The translations under genes and the position numbers were made by a program. From assembly GCA_902492895.1 (NCBI GenBank), contig CABUNG010000001.1, positions 62,001 to 126,000 on the forward strand: 64,000 nt of DNA, given 5' to 3'. Positions within the stretch are counted from its first letter, which is position 1. Each line of letters begins with the position of its first letter. The DNA comes from an uncultured Oscillospiraceae bacterium (GTDB taxonomy: Bacteria > Bacillota > Clostridia > Oscillospirales > Acutalibacteraceae). This document shows, in pieces, positions 1 through 8,012 of the stretch. A model generated the notes under the pieces. That model saw only the letters and a list, made by a program, of their open reading frames with translations, was not told the origin of the DNA and ran no database searches.

Positions 1-31
1 AAAAGGGGTTCCATACATTCATGCAAACGGC

Positions 32-60
32 TTGAAAAATTCATCCGTTCATGGTATGGT
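32..60 (+). promoter_or_regulatory. Promoter of the DtxR-family gene
   Basis: TTGAAA at 32-37 and TATGGT at 55-60 are separated by 17 bases, and the -10 box is preceded by TG, as in an extended -10 promoter. Its position supports a start for the following gene at 92 rather than further upstream. Confidence 0.55.
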
Positions 61-91
61 TAAACCAGTGCGATTGCAAGGAGGTCTTGAA

Positions 92-457
92 GTGCATTTA
101 CAGGAATCCGGGGAGATGTATCTGGAGACCATTTTCATACTGTCCCAAAACAAACAAGGCGTCCGTTCTATAGATGTGGGCGAATATATGGGATATTCCA
201 AGCCCAGCGTCAGCCGGGCTATCGGCCTTCTGAAACAGGGCGGGTACGTCGAATCGGACGAAGATGGCTTTCTCACGCTGACCAGCGAGGGCCGCAGGAT
301 CGCGCAAAAGATCTATGAACGGCACACGATGCTGTCGGAATTTCTCATGGCGCTCGGTGTGGACCGCAAAACCGCGACGGAGGACGCCTGCAAAATGGAG
401 CACGACATCAGCGACGCCACCTTTGAAGCGATCAAAAAACACGCCGGAAAAGCTTGA
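92..457 (+). CDS. DtxR/IdeR-family metal-dependent transcriptional repressor
   Basis: This 121-residue protein has an N-terminal winged helix-turn-helix (about residues 20-65) followed by the short helical dimerisation and metal-binding region of the DtxR/MntR family. The visible ligand set is of the iron type: Met9, and Cys100, Glu103 and His104 in the pattern CKMEH, as in DtxR, where MntR has an acidic residue instead of Cys. His78 and Glu83 could form the ancillary site. There is no SH3-like C-terminal domain, so it has MntR length with iron-type ligands. The start is the GTG at 92, seven bases after AAGGAGG (78-84); a promoter overlaps any earlier start. No metal transporter lies next to it in the window. 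Confidence 0.85.
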   Translation: MHLQESGEMYLETIFILSQNKQGVRSIDVGEYMGYSKPSVSRAIGLLKQGGYVESDEDGFLTLTSEGRRIAQKIYERHTMLSEFLMALGVDRKTATEDACKMEHDISDATFEAIKKHAGKA

Positions 458-472
458 TTCAAAGACAAAAAT

Positions 473-503
473 GCCGCAAAACCATCCGGTTTTGCGGCGT
501 TTT
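473..503 (+). terminator. Rho-independent terminator after the DtxR-family gene
   Basis: An 11-bp GC-rich stem (473-483 with 488-498) with a 4-base loop is followed by GTTTTC. It lies 15 bases after the stop codon. Confidence 0.75.
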
Positions 504-575
504 CTGCTGTTGTGGGGCGAGATCTGCGTGCAATTGGAGCTGCGAAACCTTACGGCAGGAGATGATGAGCCGACA

Positions 576-611
576 TAAAAATCCCCTCGCGGAGAGTCTC
601 CGCGAGGGGAT
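576..611 (-). terminator. Rho-independent terminator of the rpsO-pnp operon
   Basis: A 15-bp inverted repeat (581-595 with 597-611) is followed, on the minus strand, by a run of five T (576-580). It begins just after the pnp stop codon. Confidence 0.8.
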
Positions 612-619
612 CTTAACAA

Positions 620-2803
620 TCAGCGATCGCTGCGGTGATCACGGCGAGTGCCACCGTCCCGGCGGGGAGGCCGGGGCGCGTCGGAAACCGTGTTCTCGGG
701 CTTCAGGCCTTCCACCTCGATGAGCGCATCGCGGCGGGAGAGGTTCAGGCGGCCCTGCTCGTCGATCTCGGTGACCTTGACGAGCACCTCGTCGCCCACA
801 TGGACCACATCTTCCACCTTCTCGACCCGTTTGACATCGAGGCGGCTGATGTGCACGAGCCCCTCTTTGCCGGGCGCGATTTCCACGAATGCGCCGAAGG
901 TCATCAGACGGGTGACGCGGCCTTTATAGATCGCGCCGATCTCCGGATCCTTGGCGATGGTCTCGACCACGCTCAGGGCCCGCTTCGCATCCTCGGTGTT
1001 GAGGGCGGAAATGAAGACGGAGCCGTCTTCTTCGATATCGATCTTGCAGTTGCATTCGAGCTGGATTTTCTGGATCACGCTGCCGCCCTTGCCGATGACT
1101 TCGCGGATCTTATCCACATCGATTTTGGTGGAGAGCATCTTGGGCGCGTAGGGGCTCAGCTCCGCGCGCGGGGCCGGGATGGCCTTGAGCATAATTTCAT
1201 CGAGGATGTGCACCCGCGCTTTGTAGGTTTTGTCGAGCGCTTCCTTGATGATGGCCGGGGTCAGGCCGTGGACCTTGAGGTCCATCTGGATGGCGGTGAT
1301 GCCTTTGTGGGTGCCGCCCACCTTGAAGTCCATGTCGCCGAAGAAGTCTTCGAGTCCCTGGATATCCACCATGGTCATGAAACGGTCGCCTTCGGTGACC
1401 AGGCCGCAGGAAATGCCTGCAACCGGCGCCTTGATCGGCACGCCCGCGTCCATCAGGGCGAGGGTGGATCCGCAGATCGACGCCTGGGAGGTGGAGCCGT
1501 TGGAGGACAAAACCTCGCTGACCAGCCGCATGGTATAGGGGAACTCTTCTATAGAGGGCAGCACCGGCACGAGCGCACGCTCCGCGAGGGCGCCGTGGCC
1601 GATTTCACGCCGGCCGGGGCCGCGGGAGGGCTTGGTTTCCCCAACGGAATAAGACGGGAAGTTGTACTGATGCATATACCGCTTCTCGGTTTCGGAATCG
1701 ATGCCGTCGAGCAGCTGGGCGTCGCCGGAGGAACCGAGGGTGGCAATGGTAAGCACCTGCGTCTGGCCGCGGGTGAACATACCCGAACCATGGACACGGG
1801 GCAGCAGGCCGACTTCGGCGGCGAGGGGCCGCATGTCGTCGATGCCGCGGCCGTCCACGCGCTTGCCGTCGTCGAGCAGCCAGCGGCGCACGACGTATTT
1901 CTGCAGCTTGTAGAGGCAATCCTCGAGCTTGGCTTCCTGCTCGGGATAGATGGAGTCGAATTTCTCGTGAACCGCGTCATAGACCGGACGGAGACGCTCG
2001 TCGCGGATCCGTTTGTCGTCGGTGTCGAGTGCGGCGCGCACGTCTTCGATGGCGAAATCCTTGACCGCCTCGTACATCTCCGGATCAGGATCATTGGAGA
2101 CGAAGTCGATCTTCGGTTTGCCGATCGCGGCTTTAATCTCATTGATGAACGCGACGACTTCCTGGTTCGCGGCGTGGCCGGCCATGATGCCGCCGAACAT
2201 GGTATCGTTGTCGATTTCATTGGCGCCCGCCTCGATCATGGCGACGAGATCGGCGGTGGAAGCGACGGTGACATGCATGTCGGAGCGGGCTTCCTGCTCG
2301 GCGGTGGGGTTGATGACGTATTCACCGTCCACCAGGCCGACAATAACGCCCGAGATCGGGCCGTCCCACGGAATTTCCGAGATCGAAATCGAGATGGACG
2401 CGCCGATCATGGCGGTGATTTCAGGAGAGCAGTCGGGATCCACGGACATGACGGTGCAGACGATGGAGACGTCGTTGCGCATATCCTTCGGGAACAGGGG
2501 CCGGATCGGGCGGTCGATGACGCGGGAGGTCAGGATCGCCTTTTCGGACGGGCGGCCTTCCCGCCGCTGGAAGGAACCGGGGATGCGGCCAACCGCGTAG
2601 AGCTTTTCCTCATAATCCACGGAAAGCGGGAAGAAGTCCACGCCGTCGCGGGGCTTGGCCGACATGGTGACGTTGCAGAGCACGACGGTGTCACCGTAGC
2701 GGACCAGGCAGGAGCCGCCCGAGAGCTGCGCCATTTTGCCGGTTTCCACCTTCAGGGGCCGTCCGGCCAGGGTGGTTTCGAATACCTTGAATTGTTCGAA
2801 CAT
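620..2803 (-). CDS. pnp: Polyribonucleotide nucleotidyltransferase (PNPase)
   Basis: PNPase degrades RNA 3'-to-5' with phosphate, releasing nucleoside diphosphates; it works in the cytoplasm as a trimer. The 727 residues show the expected order: first RNase PH-like core, linker helices, second RNase PH-like core, a KH domain (around IREVIGKGGSVIQKI) and an S1 domain (around GRVTRLMTFGAFVEIAPGK). The start is the ATG at 2803 giving MFEQFKVFET, preceded by GGAGG at 2811-2815. It lies downstream of rpsO, an order conserved in many bacteria, with no clear promoter of its own. A long stem-loop in its leader (2853-2905) may control its expression. Confidence 0.97.
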   Translation of the reverse strand: MFEQFKVFETTLAGRPLKVETGKMAQLSGGSCLVRYGDTVVLCNVTMSAKPRDGVDFFPLSVDYEEKLYAVGRIPGSFQRREGRPSEKAILTSRVIDRPIRPLFPKDMRNDVSIVCTVMSVDPDCSPEITAMIGASISISISEIPWDGPISGVIVGLVDGEYVINPTAEQEARSDMHVTVASTADLVAMIEAGANEIDNDTMFGGIMAGHAANQEVVAFINEIKAAIGKPKIDFVSNDPDPEMYEAVKDFAIEDVRAALDTDDKRIRDERLRPVYDAVHEKFDSIYPEQEAKLEDCLYKLQKYVVRRWLLDDGKRVDGRGIDDMRPLAAEVGLLPRVHGSGMFTRGQTQVLTIATLGSSGDAQLLDGIDSETEKRYMHQYNFPSYSVGETKPSRGPGRREIGHGALAERALVPVLPSIEEFPYTMRLVSEVLSSNGSTSQASICGSTLALMDAGVPIKAPVAGISCGLVTEGDRFMTMVDIQGLEDFFGDMDFKVGGTHKGITAIQMDLKVHGLTPAIIKEALDKTYKARVHILDEIMLKAIPAPRAELSPYAPKMLSTKIDVDKIREVIGKGGSVIQKIQLECNCKIDIEEDGSVFISALNTEDAKRALSVVETIAKDPEIGAIYKGRVTRLMTFGAFVEIAPGKEGLVHISRLDVKRVEKVEDVVHVGDEVLVKVTEIDEQGRLNLSRRDALIEVEGLKPENTVSDAPRPPRRDGGTRRDHRSDR

Positions 2804-2852
2804 AGCGGTACCTCCGATGTTTTTATATTTCCATCGGGACCGTGAAGCTCGC

Positions 2853-2905
2853 TTTAGCAATGAAACCAAGGCGGCGCAGCAGGCCGCCCTCGTTTTACTG
2901 CTAAA
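2853..2905 (-). promoter_or_regulatory. Long stem-loop in the pnp leader
   Basis: Arms of 23 bases (2853-2875 and 2883-2905) pair at 19 of 23 positions, some of the rest being G-U capable, around a 7-base loop. No T-run follows in the minus direction, so this is not a simple terminator. In E. coli a leader hairpin between rpsO and pnp is cut by RNase III and mediates PNPase autocontrol; a similar role here is inferred from position and shape only. Confidence 0.5.
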
Positions 2906-2981
2906 CACGGGTCGCACGATCCCGAAAACGGACGGGGAAACAAGGGGATGGAGGCAGGCGTCAAGGCTTGGGCAACGCGAT

Positions 2982-3053
2982 CCAATATTCGCAGAATATT
3001 GGTGGAGCCAGGCCCATCACGCTCGTATACCCTTACGTGACTGGCCTGGCCCC
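2982..3053. repeat. Two adjacent intergenic hairpins after rpsO
   Basis: A perfect 9-bp palindrome arm pair (2982-2990 with 2994-3002) lies next to a longer hairpin with outer arms 3004-3014 and 3043-3053 and an inner stem ATCACG/CGTGACT. Neither has a T-run on the minus strand. They could be an attenuating or processing structure between rpsO and pnp, or a dispersed repeat unit; I saw no second copy in this window. Confidence 0.4.
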
Positions 3054-3072
3054 TCCTGCCTCAACCCTTACA

Positions 3073-3336
3073 TTACTTACGGATGCCCAGCTTCTCGATG
3101 ATGGCCCGATACCGGTTGATATCCTTCTTCATCAGATAACCAAGCAGATTGCGCCGATGGCCGACCATCTTGAGCAGGCCGCGGCGGGAATGGTGATCCT
3201 TCTTGTGGGTCTTCAGATGCTCGGTCAGGTCGTTGATCCGTTTGGTGAGAACGGCGATCTGAACCTCAGGGGAGCCGGTGTCGCCCTCGTGAGTGGCGTA
3301 CGCCTTCATAATTTCGGTTTTTTCCTCGGGAAGCAT
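3073..3336 (-). CDS. rpsO: 30S ribosomal protein S15
   Basis: S15 binds 16S rRNA in the central domain of the small subunit. The 87-residue product carries the family hallmarks HEGDTGSPEVQIA, HKKDHHSRRGLL and a C-terminal EKLGIRK. An ATG seven codons earlier is possible, but the ATG at 3336 has AGAGGTG upstream and gives the usual family length. It is followed by pnp. S15 commonly represses its own mRNA through a leader structure, and this gene has a leader of about 110 nt. Confidence 0.96.
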   Translation of the reverse strand: MLPEEKTEIMKAYATHEGDTGSPEVQIAVLTKRINDLTEHLKTHKKDHHSRRGLLKMVGHRRNLLGYLMKKDINRYRAIIEKLGIRK

Positions 3337-3450
3337 GTGCAGCACCTCTTCTTTCATATTTTCCGCAGACCCAGAACAGGGAACCGGTGCATCCCCGAAA
3401 AAGGGGCATTCTCCGCTGTCCGGGAAAGGGAAGAGCGCATTTGCCTAAAC
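3337..3450 (-). promoter_or_regulatory. Possible autoregulatory leader of rpsO
   Basis: About 110 nt separate the predicted transcription start from the rpsO start codon. The leader contains a small CCCC/GGGG hairpin around 3393-3406. S15 leaders in several bacteria fold into protein-binding structures; here this is inferred from length and position, and no known class was recognised. Confidence 0.3.
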
Positions 3451-3479
3451 AGTATAGCACGCAAGTTTGCGCTTGTAAA
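3451..3479 (-). promoter_or_regulatory. Promoter of rpsO-pnp
   Basis: On the minus strand TTTACA (3474-3479) and TATACT (3451-3456) are separated by 17 bases, with TGC before the -10 box. This is close to the vegetative consensus. Confidence 0.7.
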
Positions 3480-3551
3480 GCAAAACCTAGAAAAATCGAA
3501 GGATCTCTTGTAAATTATGGGGCCATCATCCAAATTTCCAGGCGCCCGCAC

Positions 3552-3586
3552 AAAGAAAACCGCCGTGCCCGGGTACGGCACGGCGG
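3552..3586 (-). terminator. Terminator of the apbE-rnf operon
   Basis: A 10-bp stem CCGCCGTGCC/GGCACGGCGG (3560-3569 with 3577-3586) is followed on the minus strand by TTTTCTTT. It lies five bases after the stop codon of the last operon gene, so no rnfB follows in this transcript. Confidence 0.8.
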
Positions 3587-3591
3587 AATCG

Positions 3592-4623
3592 CTATAGTAC
3601 CGACAGCGCTACCAAAGCTCCGGCGATCAGCAGCATGGTCGCGGGAGCGGTCCGGAAGGGAGCCGGGAGATGGATGTTGTCTGTGCGTCCGTAAAGCGGC
3701 GCGAAGAGGAAAAACGCCAGGGCGAGCACACCGGCTGCGGCTGCAGGCATCCAGAGCAGGGCATAGGATTCGGACCGGGAGGCCCAGACCGCTGCGAGGG
3801 CGCAGCAGGCGGTGAGAACGCCGTCCCGGAAAAACGCTTCTTTCGGCATGGCGGCGCCGCCGATGAGCACGAGGAGGGCGGCGATCAGCAGTGCGAGCAG
3901 GTCTCCGAGAAAGGCGGGCGAGGTGGGCAGAACACGGCGCAGTCCACCCGCGGCCCAGGCGCTGAGCAGGGTCGTCAGGGCGGCATACACGCCGATCCGG
4001 AGGCCGTCCCGGGTGGTATAAGGAAAGAGGCGGCGTTCCCGCAGTCCCCAAAGCGCCAGAAACAAGGCGGCCAGAAAGAGGCCGGAGAGCCCCGGCCGGC
4101 CGGAGGCCGAAAAGCCGAAGCTGCTGCTGAGCCCGTCGAACAGCCGGACGCCGAACAGAGTGCCGGAAGCGAGGCATTCTCTCGCCAGCCCCAACGTGAG
4201 ACCGCCGAGAGCAAACAGCCAGAGCCTTCCGGGAGAAAAGGCGGGCCGCCCTTCCGCAACGCGGGCCGCGGCTGGGCCGCAAAAGAGAAAGACGGCGAAA
4301 AACAGCCCATCCGTCCCCATTTCGGCACGCCACTCCGGCATGTATGCCGCCATGAACAGCTGCAGGCAGAGACCCAGGGTGCCGGTCAGCAGGAAAGAAG
4401 CGCCGGCCGGAAGGGAACCGAGTAGTTTGCGCAGAAGGGCGAGCAGCGCGGCGGCGAGTACCACCACAGCCGCGATATCCACGGTATACAGCAGCGCAGC
4501 GCGTCCGCTGACGAAGGCGGCCGCCGCGAGGGCGATCAAAACGGCACCGCCCGGAACGACGGCCGGATCGGCGGAAGCTCCGGAAGCCGGAACCGGAGAC
4601 ACGGCGCGTTCTTTAGCGGCCAT
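3592..4623 (-). CDS. Fused and reduced RnfE/RnfA-like membrane protein
   Basis: This 343-residue integral membrane protein reads like RnfE followed by RnfA in one chain. The first half has the RnfE-like LLRKLL and RECLASGTLFG; the C-terminal end resembles the end of RnfA (LPAPFRTAPATMLLIAGALV). In canonical RnfA and RnfE, or NqrD and NqrE, each subunit supplies two Cys to a membrane [2Fe-2S] cluster. Here the later Cys of each half appears kept (C115, and C273/C274), but the first one, normally in LGLCP or LGICP, is not present. It starts with ATG overlapping the rnfG stop (TGATG) and ends the operon. The alignment is by eye, and function as an electron carrier is uncertain. Confidence 0.7.
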   Translation of the reverse strand: MAAKERAVSPVPASGASADPAVVPGGAVLIALAAAAFVSGRAALLYTVDIAAVVVLAAALLALLRKLLGSLPAGASFLLTGTLGLCLQLFMAAYMPEWRAEMGTDGLFFAVFLFCGPAAARVAEGRPAFSPGRLWLFALGGLTLGLARECLASGTLFGVRLFDGLSSSFGFSASGRPGLSGLFLAALFLALWGLRERRLFPYTTRDGLRIGVYAALTTLLSAWAAGGLRRVLPTSPAFLGDLLALLIAALLVLIGGAAMPKEAFFRDGVLTACCALAAVWASRSESYALLWMPAAAAGVLALAFFLFAPLYGRTDNIHLPAPFRTAPATMLLIAGALVALSVL

Positions 4624-5579
4624 CAGGCAGCCCCCCCGATGCTCTGCACGAAGCGGTATGCCTCGTTGGCGGCCTTGACAACAGCCTTCGAGGACACGGT
4701 CGCGCCGGAGACGGCGTCCACCGCACCCGTGCCGCCCGAGGTGCCCGCATCGGCTCCTGCTTGGCCCAGGGCCGAAACCGCCAGCTGGATAAAGGAGGAA
4801 ATGTCCACGGATACGCCCGCGTACGCATCGGTTTTGCCGGTTTCCTCGTTGTAAGTCAGCTTGGCCGGATCCTGTGAAGCGATGAGGGCATCTTCCATGG
4901 TCTTGGCTTGCTCGTGCCAGCGGGGGCCGTTCGGCGTCATGACGTAGGTTCCGGCTTCCGAATCCTGCTTCTTGGTGCCGCCGCCCTCTTTTTGGGCATC
5001 CCAATTGACCGCCGTGATTTGACCATTCTGAACGGTCAGTTCGACGAAATACCGGTAGCCGTTGTCGTAGCTTTCTTCCTCGGCCCGATAGCTGCCGTCC
5101 TTCAGACGGGCGGCGGTCTGCCCCGATTCATCGATACCGGTGTAACCGTTTACGGCGGCGGGCGCGGCTAGCGAATCAAACTGGCGGTAGAACGTCTCTT
5201 CGGTGACACGAGCGCCGTATCCCTCGGTTTCCTGATGGCTGCCGATCCGCAGCCCGAGAAACCGGGCTCCGTCGGATGAGAGGGCCACATGCACCTCCAG
5301 CGGACCGCCGTATCCCTTGACGGAGGTGGTCACGGCAAAGCCGAGGGTGCGGCCGTCCTTATCCTCCGCCCGATAGGCTTCCTTGACGGCGGTGTGGCTT
5401 TTGGCGTCCAGGGCGACGAACCGGTCGGCGTCGAGTATGCCGGAGAAGGCCTTGCGCACGGCCTCGGTTTCCTGCTTTTCGATGACGGTGCGGGTGAGCG
5501 CATCGGCTCCCCACAGCAGGCCCACAGATACCGCGGCCACGATCAGCAGATTGAGTAGGGATTTGAAAATGTTGTTCAC
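4623..5579 (-). CDS. rnfG: RnfG-type flavoprotein subunit with an extra FMN-binding-like domain
   Basis: RnfG is an extracytoplasmic, membrane-anchored subunit carrying covalent FMN attached by ApbE. After one N-terminal membrane helix (residues 8-26) comes an FMN-binding-like segment (KGYGGPLEVHVAL, 88-100), then a second segment of the same style (LKDGSYRAEEESYDNGYRYF, from 159). The flavinylation motif is near the C-terminus: DAVSGATVSS with Thr294 as the expected acceptor. At 318 residues it is about 100 longer than usual RnfG. The start is GTG at 5579 after GGGAG. It follows rnfD by 31 bases. Confidence 0.85.
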   Translation of the reverse strand: MNNIFKSLLNLLIVAAVSVGLLWGADALTRTVIEKQETEAVRKAFSGILDADRFVALDAKSHTAVKEAYRAEDKDGRTLGFAVTTSVKGYGGPLEVHVALSSDGARFLGLRIGSHQETEGYGARVTEETFYRQFDSLAAPAAVNGYTGIDESGQTAARLKDGSYRAEEESYDNGYRYFVELTVQNGQITAVNWDAQKEGGGTKKQDSEAGTYVMTPNGPRWHEQAKTMEDALIASQDPAKLTYNEETGKTDAYAGVSVDISSFIQLAVSALGQAGADAGTSGGTGAVDAVSGATVSSKAVVKAANEAYRFVQSIGGAA

Positions 5580-5610
5580 GAGATCTCCCTGTCCTTTCTA
5601 AAAAAGCAAT

Positions 5611-6567
5611 TTATGAATTTTCCACCGGCCGGATGCCGAAAAGGAGAGATTTGAGGCCGTACACACGGGGTCTGGTCAGATATTCGAGCAGTGGAACCGT
5701 GAGATTCATCAGCAGGATGGCGAAGCAGACACCCTCGGGATAGGGGCCCCAGATGCGGAGGACGGCGGTCAGGGCGCCGACGCCGCCCGCGAACAGGAGC
5801 TCACCGAGAAAGGTCGTGGGTTTGGTAGTGAAATCCGTCACCATATAAAACGCGCCGAGCATCAGGCCGCCGGAGAGGAGGCCGGCGACGACGTTGCCGG
5901 TAAACAGGCCGTAGTCTCCTCCGAACGCCCAGGTCACGGCCGCGAATACACCGAGGCAGGTCATGGGGACCCGCAGGCGGATCGCGCCTCGGAGATAGAG
6001 ATAGACGCCGCCGACCAGCAGAAGGAGCACCGAGGTTTCTCCCATGCTGCCGTTTTCGGTCCCCACCAGCATGGGCAGCCATTCCGCCGGACCTCCCGGC
6101 GTGCCGATGCCGGAAAGGGGCGTGGCGGAGGAAACCGCGTCGGGCCGCGCATAGCCGGACAGCAGGGTCGGGAAGGCGACGAGAAGGAGGCCCCTGGCCG
6201 CCATGGCGGGGTTGAAGAGATTATGACCAATACCGCCGAACGCCTCTTTCACGACGGCGATTGCGAACACAGCGGCCGCCGCCGCGGCCCACAAGGGGGT
6301 GCCGACCGGCAGGGACAGGGCGAGCAGAGCGCCCGTAACAAGGGCGCTGCCGTCGAATTCGCCGCCTTTGCGCACCATCAGGCAGAGCCACTGTGCGACA
6401 GCGGCCGCCGCCATGGTAACCGTGAGCAGCAGCAGGGCGCGGGTGCCGAATACATAAACCGCCGCGATGGCGGACGGGACGAGGGCGATGAGCACGTCGA
6501 GCATGATGGCGGAGGTGGTGCGGCCCCGTCGAATGTGGGGGGCCGACTGGGTCAGAGCAGGCTTCAA
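5611..6567 (-). CDS. rnfD: RnfD-type membrane subunit of the electron transport complex
   Basis: This 318-residue polytopic protein belongs to the NqrB/RnfD family, a membrane subunit with covalent FMN. About nine to ten hydrophobic segments are visible, with the family motifs KEAFGGIGHNLFNPAM (108-123), the flavinylation motif DAVSSATPL (Thr149 as acceptor) and TDFTTKPTT near the end. It lies between rnfC and rnfG, as in other rnf operons, with ApbE encoded at the operon head to load the flavin. Confidence 0.93.
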   Translation of the reverse strand: MKPALTQSAPHIRRGRTTSAIMLDVLIALVPSAIAAVYVFGTRALLLLTVTMAAAAVAQWLCLMVRKGGEFDGSALVTGALLALSLPVGTPLWAAAAAAVFAIAVVKEAFGGIGHNLFNPAMAARGLLLVAFPTLLSGYARPDAVSSATPLSGIGTPGGPAEWLPMLVGTENGSMGETSVLLLLVGGVYLYLRGAIRLRVPMTCLGVFAAVTWAFGGDYGLFTGNVVAGLLSGGLMLGAFYMVTDFTTKPTTFLGELLFAGGVGALTAVLRIWGPYPEGVCFAILLMNLTVPLLEYLTRPRVYGLKSLLFGIRPVENS

Positions 6568-6629
6568 AATCCGTCACTCCTTTGGTGAAGCGGGTGTATT
6601 GATCGCCGCGCAACGGCGGCTCCGGGGAT

Positions 6630-7973
6630 TTATTTAGGCTTGTTTTTGGCGGCCATCTGGCGGCGCAGAGTGTTGCGGGATAGGGTGACCCGGGTGGCAA
6701 GATACCGCCTGGCCGGGCAGACGAACGAGCAGCTGCCGCAGGAGATGCACTGTACGGCGCCGTAATCCGCGCAGACGGCCATTTTGCCCGCGATGACGGC
6801 CGCGTCGATGGCAAAAGGCATCAGGCGGGAGGGACAGACCCTCGCGCAGGCTCCGCAGCGGATGCAGTTCTGTTCCTCAAAGGATTGAGGCGGAAGCACC
6901 ACGAGTCCCGCGCTGCCTTTGGTGACCGGAACATCCGCGGAATCGAGCAGCCGCCCGGTCATGGGCCCCCCGGCGATCAGGCGGCGAGGCGCGCCTTTTT
7001 CCCAGAAAGGCGGGGGCAGATTGCCGGAGGATTTTTCCCCGCCCGCGGCTTTCAGCAGATCGGAAAACAGGGTGCCGATCGGCACGAACAGGTTCACGGG
7101 CTGTGCAACTTCCCCTGCGACCGTCACCGCGCGATGGGTCAAAACGATGCCGAGAGCGGCGTCCCCCATCGCCGCGGCAGTGGAGACGTTCGAGACCACC
7201 ACCCCCACATCGGCGGGAAGTCCGCCCATGGGCACTTCTCTTCCGAGCACCGCCTGGATGAGCTGGCGTTCGCCGCCCTGCGGATACCGGGTGGGGAGGG
7301 AGATAATCTTCACTTTTGACCCCGCCGCCCGGGTCAGCCGCTCGATCGCATCCGGCTTGTTCTGCTCCACGCAGATCAGGATCTCACCCGTATTGACGCC
7401 GGCCGCCCGGCCGAGGGCGAGTGCGCCCTCGATCACCCGGTCGGTCCGTTCGAGCATGATGCGGTGGTCGCAGGTCAGATACGGTTCGCACTCGCAGCCG
7501 TTGACGAGCACCGTGTTGACGGGTTTGCCGCTGTATTTTTTATAGGTGGGAAAACCCGCGCCGCCCATGCCGATCAAGCCGGCCTCCCGCATCCGTTCGA
7601 TCCATTTTTTCTGCGGTTCGTGAATGGTCAGCTCGGGAAGCAGGGGAGCGGGGGCGTTGCGGCGGTCGTTTTCGATCACTACCGCCGTCACCTCATCACC
7701 ATCGGCCGTCAGGCGGGGTTCGACGGCCAGAACGGTTCCGGATACTCCCGCATGGATCGGCGGGGAAAAATCGTCCCGGCTGCGTCCGACGACATCCCCC
7801 ACCAGCACCCGGTCGCCGGGGGATACGGCCGGCTCGCATTCCCCGCCGAAACCCTGGCGCATCGATAGAACCAAGATGGCAGGGGAATATTCCTCAAGGG
7901 GCCGGGAGGCGGCAGGCGCCTTCTGCTCGACCCGGGCGGGGAATACGACCCCGCCGAAAAAGGAGTGGCTCAT
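6630..7973 (-). CDS. rnfC: RnfC-type NADH/ferredoxin-facing iron-sulfur subunit
   Basis: RnfC is the peripheral cytoplasmic subunit that exchanges electrons with NADH in Rnf complexes. The 447 residues contain the barrel-sandwich start (FFGGVVFPARVEQK), the glycine-rich nucleotide and FMN region GLIGMGGAGFP, the NGCECEPYLTCDHR motif, and two 4Fe-4S motifs near the C-terminus (CIRCGACARVCP from 370 and CISCGSCSFVCP from 409). Upstream is GAAAGGACAGG. It follows apbE by 39 bases. Because no RnfB is encoded with it, its partner on the ferredoxin side is unclear. Confidence 0.94.
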   Translation of the reverse strand: MSHSFFGGVVFPARVEQKAPAASRPLEEYSPAILVLSMRQGFGGECEPAVSPGDRVLVGDVVGRSRDDFSPPIHAGVSGTVLAVEPRLTADGDEVTAVVIENDRRNAPAPLLPELTIHEPQKKWIERMREAGLIGMGGAGFPTYKKYSGKPVNTVLVNGCECEPYLTCDHRIMLERTDRVIEGALALGRAAGVNTGEILICVEQNKPDAIERLTRAAGSKVKIISLPTRYPQGGERQLIQAVLGREVPMGGLPADVGVVVSNVSTAAAMGDAALGIVLTHRAVTVAGEVAQPVNLFVPIGTLFSDLLKAAGGEKSSGNLPPPFWEKGAPRRLIAGGPMTGRLLDSADVPVTKGSAGLVVLPPQSFEEQNCIRCGACARVCPSRLMPFAIDAAVIAGKMAVCADYGAVQCISCGSCSFVCPARRYLATRVTLSRNTLRRQMAAKNKPK

Positions 7974-8012
7974 AGGTTATATTCCTGTCCTTTCTTAGAT
8001 GACATACGGCGT

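Noticed and set aside
635..2845. A 736-codon open frame on the plus strand opposite pnp
   Set aside because: It is antisense to an unmistakable PNPase, has no recognisable domain and no ribosome-binding site, and has the His/Asp/Gly-rich look of a shadow frame in GC-rich DNA.
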